This document shows, piece by piece, positions 12,601 to 23,352 of a DNA stretch of 64,000 bases. Made by a program: the position numbers and the translations under genes. Numbering within the stretch: position 1 is the first letter of the stretch; every line of letters begins with the position of its first letter. The notes beneath the pieces were generated by a model. That model did no database searches. It was not told the DNA's origin and saw only the letters and a program-made list of their open reading frames with translations. Source of the DNA: Chamaecrista fasciculata (taxonomy: Eukaryota > Streptophyta > Magnoliopsida > Fabales > Fabaceae); NCBI GenBank assembly GCA_003254925.1, contig QANZ01047639.1, positions 96,825-160,824 on the forward strand. The letters run 5' to 3'.

Positions 12601-15600
12601 GACACCCTCAAGAATAAGACTCCTGTCTTGCAGCAGAACTTTTAATTGTTCGAAAGCAAATGATCGCCTTGGCTACACACCCATCATAACACTTCAGGTT
12701 CTATAATGTTTCACCGTAGTATCAGAAATATAAACTAATTTTCTTCAAAGATGCACATCATTTATGCCTCATCAAGATGCTTAGTTGTTTATTGTTATAC
12801 AAATTTCAAGGAGCTTCTGTGGAGTCGATAATTTCATGCATGTTCCTGTCATCTATATTCCATATTCGATTCTTACTTTGAAAAACTTGAAAAAAATTTC
12901 TAATTGTGAAGCCCGTGGGCAATATTGAGTAAAGAAATGGCTATATGATGTGGCTTCTACAATGGCTTGTATGTAGTGCACAAATCTAACTATGGATTGT
13001 GTAGTCTTAATTCTTTCTTGTGAATTTGACTGATAATGATGGGGGTTTTCCTGCAGGAGGGTCTGCAAAGGACTATTAAATCATATTCGCATTTAAGAGC
13101 TGAAAATCAGCATATTACTAAAAGAGTAGGGCCTTCCAAAGCTTCCATATATCTGGGAAGTGGTAGAGGTATGCATAATACACTTAACTTGTCCAAGTTC
13201 TTTCTTTCAGAAATCTGGATTGCCATTTAGTTAGATGTTGGTTTGCATTTGTCCTATAGGAGAATGCTGAATGCCGCCTTTAATTGCCATTAGGCAAATT
13301 GCTGCCACTCTTACATTACATTCGCCCATACTGCCATGTTTCGGTCACTTAGTTTGCCTTGTGAGTAATGTTATAGATTGTGAACAACATAGTGTTAGAC
13401 ATTCTAGGAATATTGCATTTAATTTAGGATGAATAGATTAGGTACAATTCTGACTTATGATAGGAAATGCAGAAGTGAGAAGTCATAGGGGAGGCTTAAA
13501 GTTGCAGGCTGTATTCTTTTTTCCTTTTTTGGACAATGCAGTCTGTATTCATTACAACGTATTCTATATATTTAGATCTTAAGTGATCTGTTAAATGGTA
13601 ACATTGAAGTTAAGCTGAAACCTTTAAGAAGCCATGGGCGATAATTGGGTTCTTAAGTCTAGGTAGTAATCTAGAGTTATGGCACCTGCTCTCTATACAT
13701 ATATAGGGATCTAAATTCTTTGTTGATCAGAGATCCTCCTTGTAGTGTCGAATTACATGATATATAGTGATAAAAAAGCTATAGTTAGAAACACCAAACC
13801 TGATTCGGTAATATTAGGCATCACACTGCATTTGATTTGATGCATTTTTCTCCTTTTCTTTTTCTTGATAAAAAAGCTAAACCAAAGGTCTTATAATTGT
13901 ATAGATACAACTTGTTCTTTAGTATAAAATATAATCACTTTTTGTTTTTAGTCTGGTTGAAGATGGTCCATTTGAGAGCACCTTAGGTCCTTATGGTATG
14001 CTTACAATTTATTTGCTGAATTAGCAGCTTCAAATCTAGTTTATTCATCTGTAGCCGGTAGGTATTATTCACTTTACAAAATTTACGTTGTTGGCTTTTG
14101 CAGTTGCTGACACATTGCTCTGGAAGGATAAAAAGCAAACTGTCACTGCTTTGTTAGTCCTGTTCGCAATATACTACAACTTCATTGCATCTGGGTCAAC
14201 CTTACTTACTGCTCTTTCAAAGCTTCTATTGTTCTCATCGGTCTTTTTATTCATTCATGGCATACTACCTGAAAAAATGTAAGTACTCAGTGTATTTTTG
14301 AACATGTCAAGATGTCAACTTGAATATATTGTTATATACATGTATGGCAATGTATAACATAATATTTTTATAATTTAAGCCTCTTTGGCTCCTTGCCTTC
14401 TTTTAGTTTCTATGACTTGGAGGATATTTTAGCCTCCTCAGTTGTACCTTTCTCTCCTCTCGAATGAAACCTTTTTTGGTTATTGCATTATGACTAAAAC
14501 GATGACATAATTGATGATCCTATAATTAGAAGCTTTAAAGTTTGGATTCTGAAGATAAATGCTAAAAATAATTAGTACTATATGCTTGTGCAGACTGGGA
14601 TATACAATTGAGAAAATACCTGCATCTTCATTTCACTTATCAGAAGATAGGTCACATCAAGTTGTTCTCTCTGTGGCCTCATCATGGAATTTTACTGTCA
14701 ACGTTCTGAAATCCCTTGCAGCTGGGAATAATTGGGGGTTGTTCCTTAAGGTATATAACTGAGTATGTATACTGTTGCATCGCTTATTTCTTTCTTGCTA
14801 TATTGCTTTCTACAAAATATAAATATCTTGGACTGTAATGACCAGAGGTTGTAAATTTTTAGAGACATTCCTAAAAGATTTTGAAGCAATTTTTCTGATT
14901 ACAGCCTGAAGACTTATCTGGAATTAATACGAATATGCTGTCAATTTCTGTCCTATGTTCTTCAAACTATTTAAGTTGCATATGCGACTGCTGAGTAGCT
15001 TCTTCCTTTATCTGATGTGCTGACACGTGTCATTGCTCTGGTGATCAATAGGTTGCTCTCTCTCTGGTCATTCTCAGCTTCCTTGGAGCCTTTTCACTTC
15101 GGAACTTATATGCTATAGGTTTGCTGTCTCTCATTCTCCCTCTCTCTGTGCATTAATGTCCTGAAATGAATTTTTCTCCATATAAATCCATGGAAAAATC
15201 TAAGTAGGCTTGGACATGGTTGCCTCCTTTTAATTCATTCAATATCGACAATGAATAAAATTGTGACAGGTGCTCAACATCAAATTTGGGATTTTGGATA
15301 CGAGAAACAAGTCACAGAATTTGGTTAATTTTGAATCATGCATGAGACATTACAAATTTGAAATTTACATGGCACTTTTTTGGGAAAAAGGAAATTGTTT
15401 TAAATTAATCTTTCATCATAGAGTAAATATGTAATTTGGTTAATTGGAATTACTCAAGTTTAACGAGTTAAAACGTTGCGAGCTATATATCTATAATTTG
15501 ACTTGAAATCAGAAACTACATTGAATCGCTTTTGACTTGGACAAATGAATTAGTGGTTGTGCTTTTATTTGGCGCTGCCATTTACCTGTTTGTTTCTCAT

Positions 15601-15819
15601 TCATGGGGTTGGGGCCTGAATGACAACGTAATACTGGCTTCTTATTATTAGTTGTTTCTCCTCGTGGTTACAGGACTTACGTTTGCATTCATAGCTTTCT
15701 ACGTGTATGAGAAGAAGGAAGAGGACATCGATGCCATATTTGTGAGAACACGAAAATTCGGGTTCAAGATGAAATCTGATTTTGCTGGGAGGTTTCTTTC
15801 TTCTAAGAAGATTGATTGA
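9697..15819 (+). CDS. 3BETAHSD/D: 3beta-hydroxysteroid dehydrogenase/C4-decarboxylase with C-terminal reticulon domain
   Basis: Twelve exons: 9697-9928, 10009-10098, 10184-10317, 10543-10713, 11537-11662, 11893-11972, 12499-12697, 13057-13168, 14104-14278, 14594-14750, 15052-15118 and 15674-15819. The 1689-base frame encodes 562 residues, the length I remember for the Arabidopsis D-class protein. The N-terminal half is a Rossmann-fold extended SDR with a TGGRGFA nucleotide loop (11-17), MAAPNSS, and the catalytic YSATK (Tyr157, Lys161) plus [11 protein letters not shown]. From about residue 382 ([11 protein letters not shown]) a reticulon-homology domain with hydrophobic segments points to the ER membrane. 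The family oxidises and decarboxylates 4-carboxysterols in sterol C4-demethylation. Catalytic residues are intact. The start is the first ATG in a good context before the conserved fold. Confidence 0.93.
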
Positions 15820-16740
15820 TTGATTGATTGATAGCTTGTAGCCCCATCATCTTTTTTGTTAGCTAAAGTTGGAAGCTGCCTCTTCGTTTGCCCTTGGAGC
15901 TTTTTGTTTGATTGTATGACAAATCTAATTGAAATGTAAACCTAAATTGTTTCTTTTTGATAGTTTCAAAGTTCATTAAACCAGTTGTACTCATTGTTAT
16001 AGGAATTAGAGTGTTGGAGCATAGTCAGATGTTCCTTGCCCTTGGGCCCCCGGCTGATTTAATTAGTGCTGTATTTATATTGTACTACTACTGCTACTAT
16101 GCTTCATGAGTGTTTCTTGTTTCTTTTGATTTCATTGCCAACCTTTCGATTTAGATGGGTATTTTAAGGCTATGTTTGAACGAGGTACCAAAGGAGAATT
16201 GAATGGAATGAAGTAGTCATCTTAAGATATGTGTTTGGATGGGTTTGTGAGGATGGAATGGAAGAGCCTTCCAAGTCCTCCCTATCCATCCAAAATCTCA
16301 TATTTGTTGTGCCCCAAATTAGGAGAACATGAGAAGAGTGGACTATACTCAAAAGACAATTATATCTTTTTTATTTTATTAAAATTGTAATGTTATCCAA
16401 CTTTTATATTAAACAAACATAATTATAATGGGTAATATTGAGAAAAAAATAAATCATTCAATTCCATTCAATTAATGGTCATTTCTTTTTATCCTCACCG
16501 AACCTCCGAAACATAACCTATTTTTTTTCCACTATATGAAGGATAATGACTAAATGGGTGCCGTGGGAGGAGATAAAAAGGGCGAGTACCAAGTAATTTA
16601 AGCTTTTCATATGATTTATTGTGTCACCTTTATAAAATGGATATTTCACCTTTTAAATATTTTTCCAGTATTATATAAAAGAAATACTGATTCAAAAATA
16701 CAAAATCACATGTAACAACATAAATAAATATTATAAAAAG
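15820..16740. other. Intergenic DNA after the sterol dehydrogenase gene
   Basis: Presumed 3' UTR to about 16000, then AT-rich sequence. The stretch 16160-16510 ('aggctatgtttg...' to 'aaacataacct') reads as an inverted pair and may be a small MITE. No gene was seen. Confidence 0.45.
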
Positions 16741-17150
16741 GTCAAAAGTACAAATTTAGTTGTTGTGTTCCCAATTTGGTATTATATCTTCTTTTGTTTG
16801 AATTTTGGTCCCATATTTTTGTAAAAGGTCCTAGTTTGGTCCCATATCATTTTTTGTCTCATATTTTTTGGTCAAGTTGCAGAATTAGTCTTATATCTTT
16901 GCAAAATGATCAACTATTAGTTGATCCTTTTGCAAATATATGAGATCACTTTTGCACTTAGCCCAAATATATAAAACCAGTTCTATAACTGACCTAAAGA
17001 TATGAGACCAAATTTGTAATAAAAAAAATATGAGACCAAATTGAAAATTGATCCAAAAATATGAGACCGAAAGTGTAACAAAAAAAGATGCAAATGGGGA
17101 ATTCGACAAAAGATATTAGACTAAATTAGGAGTTTAGCTTTGAGCAAAAA
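16741..17150. repeat. Fold-back (long inverted repeat) element, left copy
   Basis: The two halves are diverged inverted copies rich in 'ggtcccatat' and 'atgagaccaaa' phrases. The centre is an exact 9-base stem around one base (GATCAACTA t TAGTTGATC, 16908-16926). No coding frame or transposase motif is present, so this is a non-autonomous element. The outer ends are blurred by divergence. Confidence 0.7.
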
Positions 17151-17184
17151 AAAAAATTAGGAGTTTAGCCTTATAAATATATGG

Positions 17185-17625
17185 TCAAAGTGCACTTTTG
17201 GTCCCATAACTTATGCTTAAGTCTCAATTTGCTCCCATAACTTTTTTTGTTGCACTTTTGGTTCCATTTCTTTGCAAAAGGTTGCAAATTTGGTTCCGTA
17301 TCACTTTTGGTCCCATATCTTTTGGTCAAGTTATAGAATTAGTCTCATATCTTTACAAAAAGTTTCACCATCAGTCTCACTTGATTTAAATATGAGATTA
17401 ATTATGCACCTGACTCAAAGATGTGAGACAAATTTTACAAACTGACGAAAAGATATGGGACAAATTCTACAACCAGCCCCAAAGATATGGGACTAAAAGT
17501 GCAACATGAGACCAAATTTGCAACCTGAGCAAAAGATATGGGACTAAAAGTGCAACAAAAAAAGTTATGGGACCAAATTGAGACCTAAAAAACAGTTATG
17601 AGACCAAATTTAGACTTTGCTTTTC
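17185..17625. repeat. Fold-back element, right copy beside the first
   Basis: The left arm (about 17185-17345) and right arm (about 17455-17625) are reverse complements with moderate divergence. Shared blocks include 'cataactttttttgttgcac' on the left and 'gtgcaacaaaaaaagttatg' on the right. It belongs to the same family as the element at 16741 and lies directly after it, ending about 300 bases upstream of the eIF3b start. Confidence 0.75.
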
Positions 17626-17923
17626 TCACCATTTTATTACACGTCTTTACCCTCAGATCCATTGGTGGTAACAATACCCTAATATTTGGAGCGTCGTCTA
17701 CCTCGCTTGCTGAGTGCTAACATAACTCTGCGCCGCACTATCTCTCAGCGACTCTGTTGTTGGCTAGCACCAGGAACACCTTCGAAACTAATGTTTTTTC
17801 CGCACTTATGCCTGGAACCCTAGAAATTACACATTCTAATTCTATTCTTTTCATGATAAGTCTCCGCCAACGGAAGAAAACCTTGTAGTTTAAGCAATAC
17901 TTTTCAGTGTTTTGTGCCCAGTC

Positions 17924-20900
17924 ATGGCGGACGTAATGGTGATGAATGAGATTGAGGCAACAGCGTCGCGGCTTGGAGTCGATCTTTCTACCATTGATCT
18001 GGATTCTATTCGCCTGCCGCCAGGCGATGATTTTGGCATCCTCAGGTTTTCTGCTGCTTTTTTTTTTTTTTTTTTTTTTTTTTNAGGTTTTCTGCTGCTT
18101 TTTTTTTTTTTTCTGGCCCTTTTCCTTACCTATGTCTTCTTCAATACTGAAATAGATTGGTAATACAACGAAAATTAAATCTTACCCTGCTAACTATTTT
18201 AGCATTACGTACGGTTGCTTATATCGTTGTTAAATATAAAATGTGTAAAGGTAACAAAAGAGTAGAAGACTTCAGCCAGATATTTTTCATTGAATGTTGC
18301 GTTTTAAAAATGAGAGGATCGGCGCGCAAAAAACTTTCTTGATGAATGGCTTCATTCACAATGCCAAGTTACTTAATATTAGTATTCTTCCCTCCCCCAA
18401 CCAAATAATCATAATTAGATATTGTTATGTGATTGCTGAGTGAAATGACCCTCTGCTAGGCCAAGCTTTCTTCATGTGTTTTATTCCGTCGTTTTTTGAA
18501 TGGAAATTGGTGCTAACAATAGTCTAGCTTTAGACTTATCAAGTTTGTATCATGTTCTGATTCTGTTTTACTTTCGATTGCATAGTGATGACGAGGATAT
18601 ATCCCAGGAGGAAAGTCTGGAGTTTGACTCTGGATTCAGCAACATTATCGTTGTGGATAATCTTCCAGTTGTACCTCGGGAGAAGTTTGAGAAGCTTGAA
18701 GGTGTAATTCGTAAAATTTATAGTCAGATTGGTGTGATCAAAGAGGATGGCCTTTGGATGCCTGTTGATCCTGCTTCTGAGAAAAGTTTAGGTTACTGCT
18801 TCATAGAGTATAATACTCCTCAGGTATATAGGTGTCAAAAGAAAAACAATATTTTTTAAAATTTCTTATGTAATAACTACAGTTTATTAGCAATATATTT
18901 TATTTTTTTCCCTCATTTGTAAATATTCTTCAGTATATTAAGTTATTGTAGTGTTTTCATTTTAGGAAGCTGAACTTGCTAAAGAAAAGACACATGGATA
19001 TAAGTTGGATCGAGCTCATGTGTTTTCAGTGAACATGTTTGACGAGTTCGACCGATTTATGAAAGTTCCAGATCTGTGGGCTCCTCCTGAATCAAAGCCA
19101 TATGCTCCAGGGGTAATGTTCTAGATCAGTTCTATAGCATTTTATTGTTGTCTTGTTGTTTTAATTGTCCTCTAGATCTAGATTTTGTGATAGGAAGGAA
19201 TCTCAAGCTTATTCTTTACTATGCTTCTTTATGGAACTCTAAATATACGTGTTAGTTGTTGGGCACTATGAGTTGTGTGCACGTATTTGCTTTATGTGTA
19301 TGTTTTAGTGGCTTTTTCTTGGGGCTTTTCACGTAACCTTATAGTATAATTTCGAGCCAGTTAAAAATGTTTATCTTTTCAATATTTGTGAGGCAGTTTA
19401 GTTTTGTACCTTTCACAGGAAAATCTTCAGGATTGGCTTACTGATGCAAAGGCACGAGACCAGTTTGTGATTCGTGCTGGTTCTGATACTGAGGTTTTAT
19501 GGAATGATGCAAGGCATTTGAAGCCTGATCCTGTCTACAAGCGTACCGTGAGTGGAAATCATATTTCAATAATCTGTTATAATTATCAATGCTTTCTTAT
19601 TCCCCCTCCCCCCAAAGAGAGGTATATTTCCCCCAGTGTTGATATCCGATGTGCATTACAGTTTTGGACTGAGAGTTTTGTGCAATGGTCCCCTTTGGGC
19701 ACATATTTGGCAACAGTTCACCGACAGGGGGCAGCTGTTTGGGGAGGTGCTGCGACCTTCAATCGTCTCATGCGATATGCTCATCCTCAGGTTTTATTTT
19801 TATTTATTTTTTTTGTTCGTTTTGGATTTAATTAGTATTTCGTTTTGGTTTCTCTTAATGGTAAATTATATCGTAGATATATTAATTGCAGGTGAAGCTC
19901 ATTGATTTTTCTCCTGGTGAGAAGTATCTGATAACTTATAGCAGCCATGAACCAAGCAATCCTAGAGATGCTAATGTGAGTTCTATCTCCTCTGTTCATT
20001 GTTTTATTATGAGTTAATGGCACCATTCCTAATATCAATTTCTTTATAGAGGGTCGTCATAAATATATTTGATGTGAGGACTGGTAAAGTGATGAGGGAC
20101 TTCAAAGGAAGTGCTGACGACTTTGCAATTGGAGTTACTGGTGGTGTCACAGGGGTGTCATGGCCTGTTTTCAGGTACTATTCTCCCCACCCCCTCTTTT
20201 TTTTTTTTTGGGTTAAGATCCCTGCTTTTCTTTTTAAAGCTTAAGTATTAGTGTTTTAGAATCTCTCAGACCTAACAAATTGACATGATTATTTTTGCAG
20301 ATGGGGTGGCGGTAGAGATGATAGGTACTTTGCAAGGATGGGGAAAAATGTAATCTCTGTATATGAAACAGAGACATTTTCTCTTATTGACAAAAAGTCA
20401 TTAAAGGTTGAAAATGTAATGGATTTGTGCTGGTCGCCAACTGATCCAATTCTTGCACTCTTTGTTCCTGAGATGGGTGGTGGTAACCAGCCTGCTAGGG
20501 TAAGTGCTGTTGTGTGGAACTACCTCTTAGGATATTGAGCTTGGTTGGTTCTTTTAGCCCATTGTCTCTGATCAATCGTTTTAAATTTATGTTCTGCTTT
20601 GGTGTATGTGTAGGTTAGTCTTGTTCAAATCCCTGGTAAAGAGGAACTCAGGCAGAAGAACCTCTTCAGTGTTAGTGATTGCAAGATGTACTGGCAAAGC
20701 AATGGCGACTACCTTGCTGTTAAGGTAGATCGATATACCAAGACCAAAAAAAGCACGTATACAGGCTTTGAGCTTTTCCGTATAAAAGAGCGTGACATAC
20801 CCATAGAAGTTTTGGAACTTGAGAATAAGAATGACAAGATCATTGCATTTGCTTGGGAGCCTAAAGGTCATAGGTTTGCGGTTATTCATGGTGATAACCC

Positions 20901-22005
20901 TAAGCCTGATATCAGCTTTTACTCTATGCGGACTGCTCAGAACACAGGCCGGGTTTCAAAGCTTGCTACTTTGAAAGGCAAGCAAGCAAATGCTCTTTTT
21001 TGGTCACCTGCAGGTCGGTACATTGTTCTTGCTGGATTGAAAGGCTTCAATGGACAACTGGAATTTTATAATGTTGATGAGCTTGAAACCATGGCAACTG
21101 CTGAACATTTTATGGCAACAGATATTGAATGGGATCCAACTGGAAGGTAAAATTTTAAGATTAAGTTTTGATAATAAAGGCATTAATTAAATCTTGTCTC
21201 AAAGAGCATACTTGTCTATGGTTGTTCAGTATTTGATTTTTATTATGGTGACTTTGTTGATGAACTATTATTATTTTGTTTATATTTATTTTACCTATTT
21301 CATGCTGTAGATATGTTGCAACTTCAGTGACTTCAGTTCATGAAATGGAAAACGGTTTTAATATATGGTCTTTCAATGGCAAGCTTCTCTATCGTATACT
21401 GAAGGATCACTTCTTCCAGGTATTTCATCATCCCTAGCTTGAAACTTTGTTAGCCGTAGAATTACAATGGTGGAAAGAGCAATATGTATTTGTCACGTTT
21501 AGCTGGTCATTGTCACACGGGTGAAAAATTTGTTGATATAACCCTTTTTATGTTCAAGTTATTTTGGCTTTGGAAACAAATATCTTGACCATTTTGTATA
21601 GTTCTGTAGCTAGTCTTCAATTCTAACATTGATTAATCCCATGATCTCTCTCAAATACAGTTCTTATGGCGACCAAGGCCACCATCCTTCTTGACTCCAG
21701 AGAAAGAGGAAGAAATTGGAAGGAACTTAAAGAAGTATAGCAAGAAATATGAGGCAGAAGACCAAGATGTGTCGTTGTTGCTGAGTGAGCAGGAGCGTGA
21801 GAAGCGTAGGATGTTGAAAGAAGAGTGGGACAAGTGGGTCAACGAATGGAAGCTGTTGCATGAAGATGAGAAGTCAGATAGACAGAAGCTTAGGGACGGT
21901 GAAGCCAGTGACGAAGAAGAGGAATATGAGGCTAAGGATATCGAAGTCGAGGAAGTGGTTGATGTATCAGAGGAGGTCCTTCCTTTTGAATATGGGCAAG
22001 AGTGA
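17924..22005 (+). CDS. TIF3B1: Eukaryotic translation initiation factor 3 subunit B (eIF3b)
   Basis: Eleven exons: 17924-18045, 18586-18823, 18966-19112, 19419-19547, 19662-19790, 19892-19975, 20050-20174, 20301-20499, 20614-21146, 21311-21419 and 21661-22005. They encode 719 residues, close to plant eIF3b. An RRM spans about residues 58-143 (NIIVVDNLPVV, GYCFIEYNTPQEAELA). A beta-propeller follows with blades marked by FVQWSPLGTYLATVHRQG, LIDFSPGEKYLITYSS, GVSWPVFRWGG, FAWEPKGHRFAVIHGD and ALFWSPAGRYIVLAG. The C-terminal end carries FLWRPRPPSFL (606-616), a charged helix and an acidic tail rich in Glu/Asp. eIF3b is a scaffold of eIF3, which recruits mRNA and the ternary complex to the 40S ribosome. 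All introns are GT-AG. Intron 1 contains a duplicated poly-T segment and an N but no coding damage. Confidence 0.95.
18046..18115. repeat. Duplicated poly-T segment with single N at the start of eIF3b intron 1
   Basis: The intron start (gttttctgctgc plus a T run) is repeated directly after the N at 18084. Identical text on both sides of an N, within a homopolymer, suggests an unresolved assembly join and not a biological duplication. Confidence 0.7.
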
Positions 22006-22369
22006 TTTTTATACCAAGTTATTTAAGTTAAGCATTTTTTTTATCCAAACCCAATTTTGTAGTAATTTTGCGTCATGAATATTTTTTTTCTTGCATTCTT
22101 CAGCGAGTCGCCTTTGATAAATTCTTTGAAGGTTTAGTTTTTTTTTTTTTTTTTATATAGCCTGTAATGTAGTTAGTTAAATTGTTCAAGTAGTTTCCGA
22201 GGAATGAAAATTTTATAATTAAGTTATATTTTAAATTTTGTTCTTGTTACCAAAAAACTGTTTAAAGCTATATCGTTAACAAATTCTATCACTACACACT
22301 CCAAAAAAAATACATGGAAATTTTGCTGATTGTGAAAGTTTGTCTTAACATAAGAAAACTTAAAGTAAG
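22006..22369. other. 3' flank of eIF3b
   Basis: Presumed 3' UTR and short AT-rich spacer with a T run at about 22139-22155. No gene. Confidence 0.5.
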
Positions 22370-23275
22370 CTGTGGACAAGCTCAAACCAAAAAGAAGCAT
22401 AAAGCCAAAACCATATTCTCATGCACTGTCCGCTAATATCCCCACTACATGAAATGAACCACCAGCTCAAAACATGCATTGCCTACGCGTGCATGATCAC
22501 GATTCTCCTCCGAAGTTCAGAATAAATATTTGCTGACATCCATGATTGTTAAAAACATATAGTATAGGACGAATTCATTCCGCAATTGAAGCATATAGAC
22601 ACCAGTTTCAAGCCAAACAGGATCCCCTTGCTGAACCACAGTTATGTATCCATTCCCAAAAGTTAGATCTTTCATGCCCATCACTGACACTAACAAGAAC
22701 ATGATAACTTCTACTTGAACCAATGACGGCATCACCGTTCGGCAGAACTATTTTTTCTCAGGCCACCAAGTATATCTTGAGAAGCCAATCTCCTGACAGC
22801 TGAAGCAAAACCAATAGCAGCTCTAGATGAAAATGAAGAACTAGACTTGGAAAAGAGCATGTTGTCCTTCCTATGTTGGACAGTATCTGCAGCAAATTAT
22901 CTGGCCATCTGGTGATCTTAGTGCAGGAAATGCACTGAGATTGGGAGGTGAAAGCTGACAGAGCCTTTGAATTAAGATTCTGGTTGAAATTACTATTGAC
23001 TTGAAGTTACAAATGCCAAAAACATGAAAGTAAAGATTGTTTGTAGCTTCAGAAGGATGATTATGAAATGAACATATCATAGTGTTATTTGATCATATAA
23101 CCGTATCGTATCACTAAAGTCGAATTTGAGTCTTCTCACACCTTTATGGGAGCCGGCTCTTCCCTGCCAAATGAAGGGAAGTTTGGGGTGTGAGAAGAGT
23201 TGTTAAGACCAAGGGACTTATCTTGTCCCATGACCTCGAAGTTTGGGGTGATATGATCGGGGAGCTGACATTGCA
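22370..23275 (-). pseudogene. Truncated pseudogene copy of the CID7-like gene
   Basis: Base-by-base similarity to the intact gene at 27726-30789 is plain. 22380-22530 matches 28805-28970 (exon 3 and flanks). 22600-22870 matches 29040-29310 (exon 2, e.g. 'agtttcaagccaaacagga'). 22880-23050 matches 29340-29530. 23115-23180 matches 29695-29755, and 23200-23275 matches 30466-30545 (inside exon 1). About 700 bases between the last two blocks are missing, the PAM2 start and Smr end are absent, and indels break the frame. Introns are retained, so it arose by DNA duplication and not by retroposition. It ends about 80 bases from the PPR stop codon. Confidence 0.85.
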
Positions 23276-23352
23276 TACAACTCATGATGGAGACCCAAGG
23301 TGATCAGAGAAAGTCAATTTGGAAAAATAGGTAAAAAGAAGGGAGACTATTG

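Noticed and set aside
13952..13995. Possible extra small exon in the sterol dehydrogenase gene after tttttag
   Set aside because: Including it brings a stop; joining 13168 directly to 14104 restores the conserved [11 protein letters not shown] reading.
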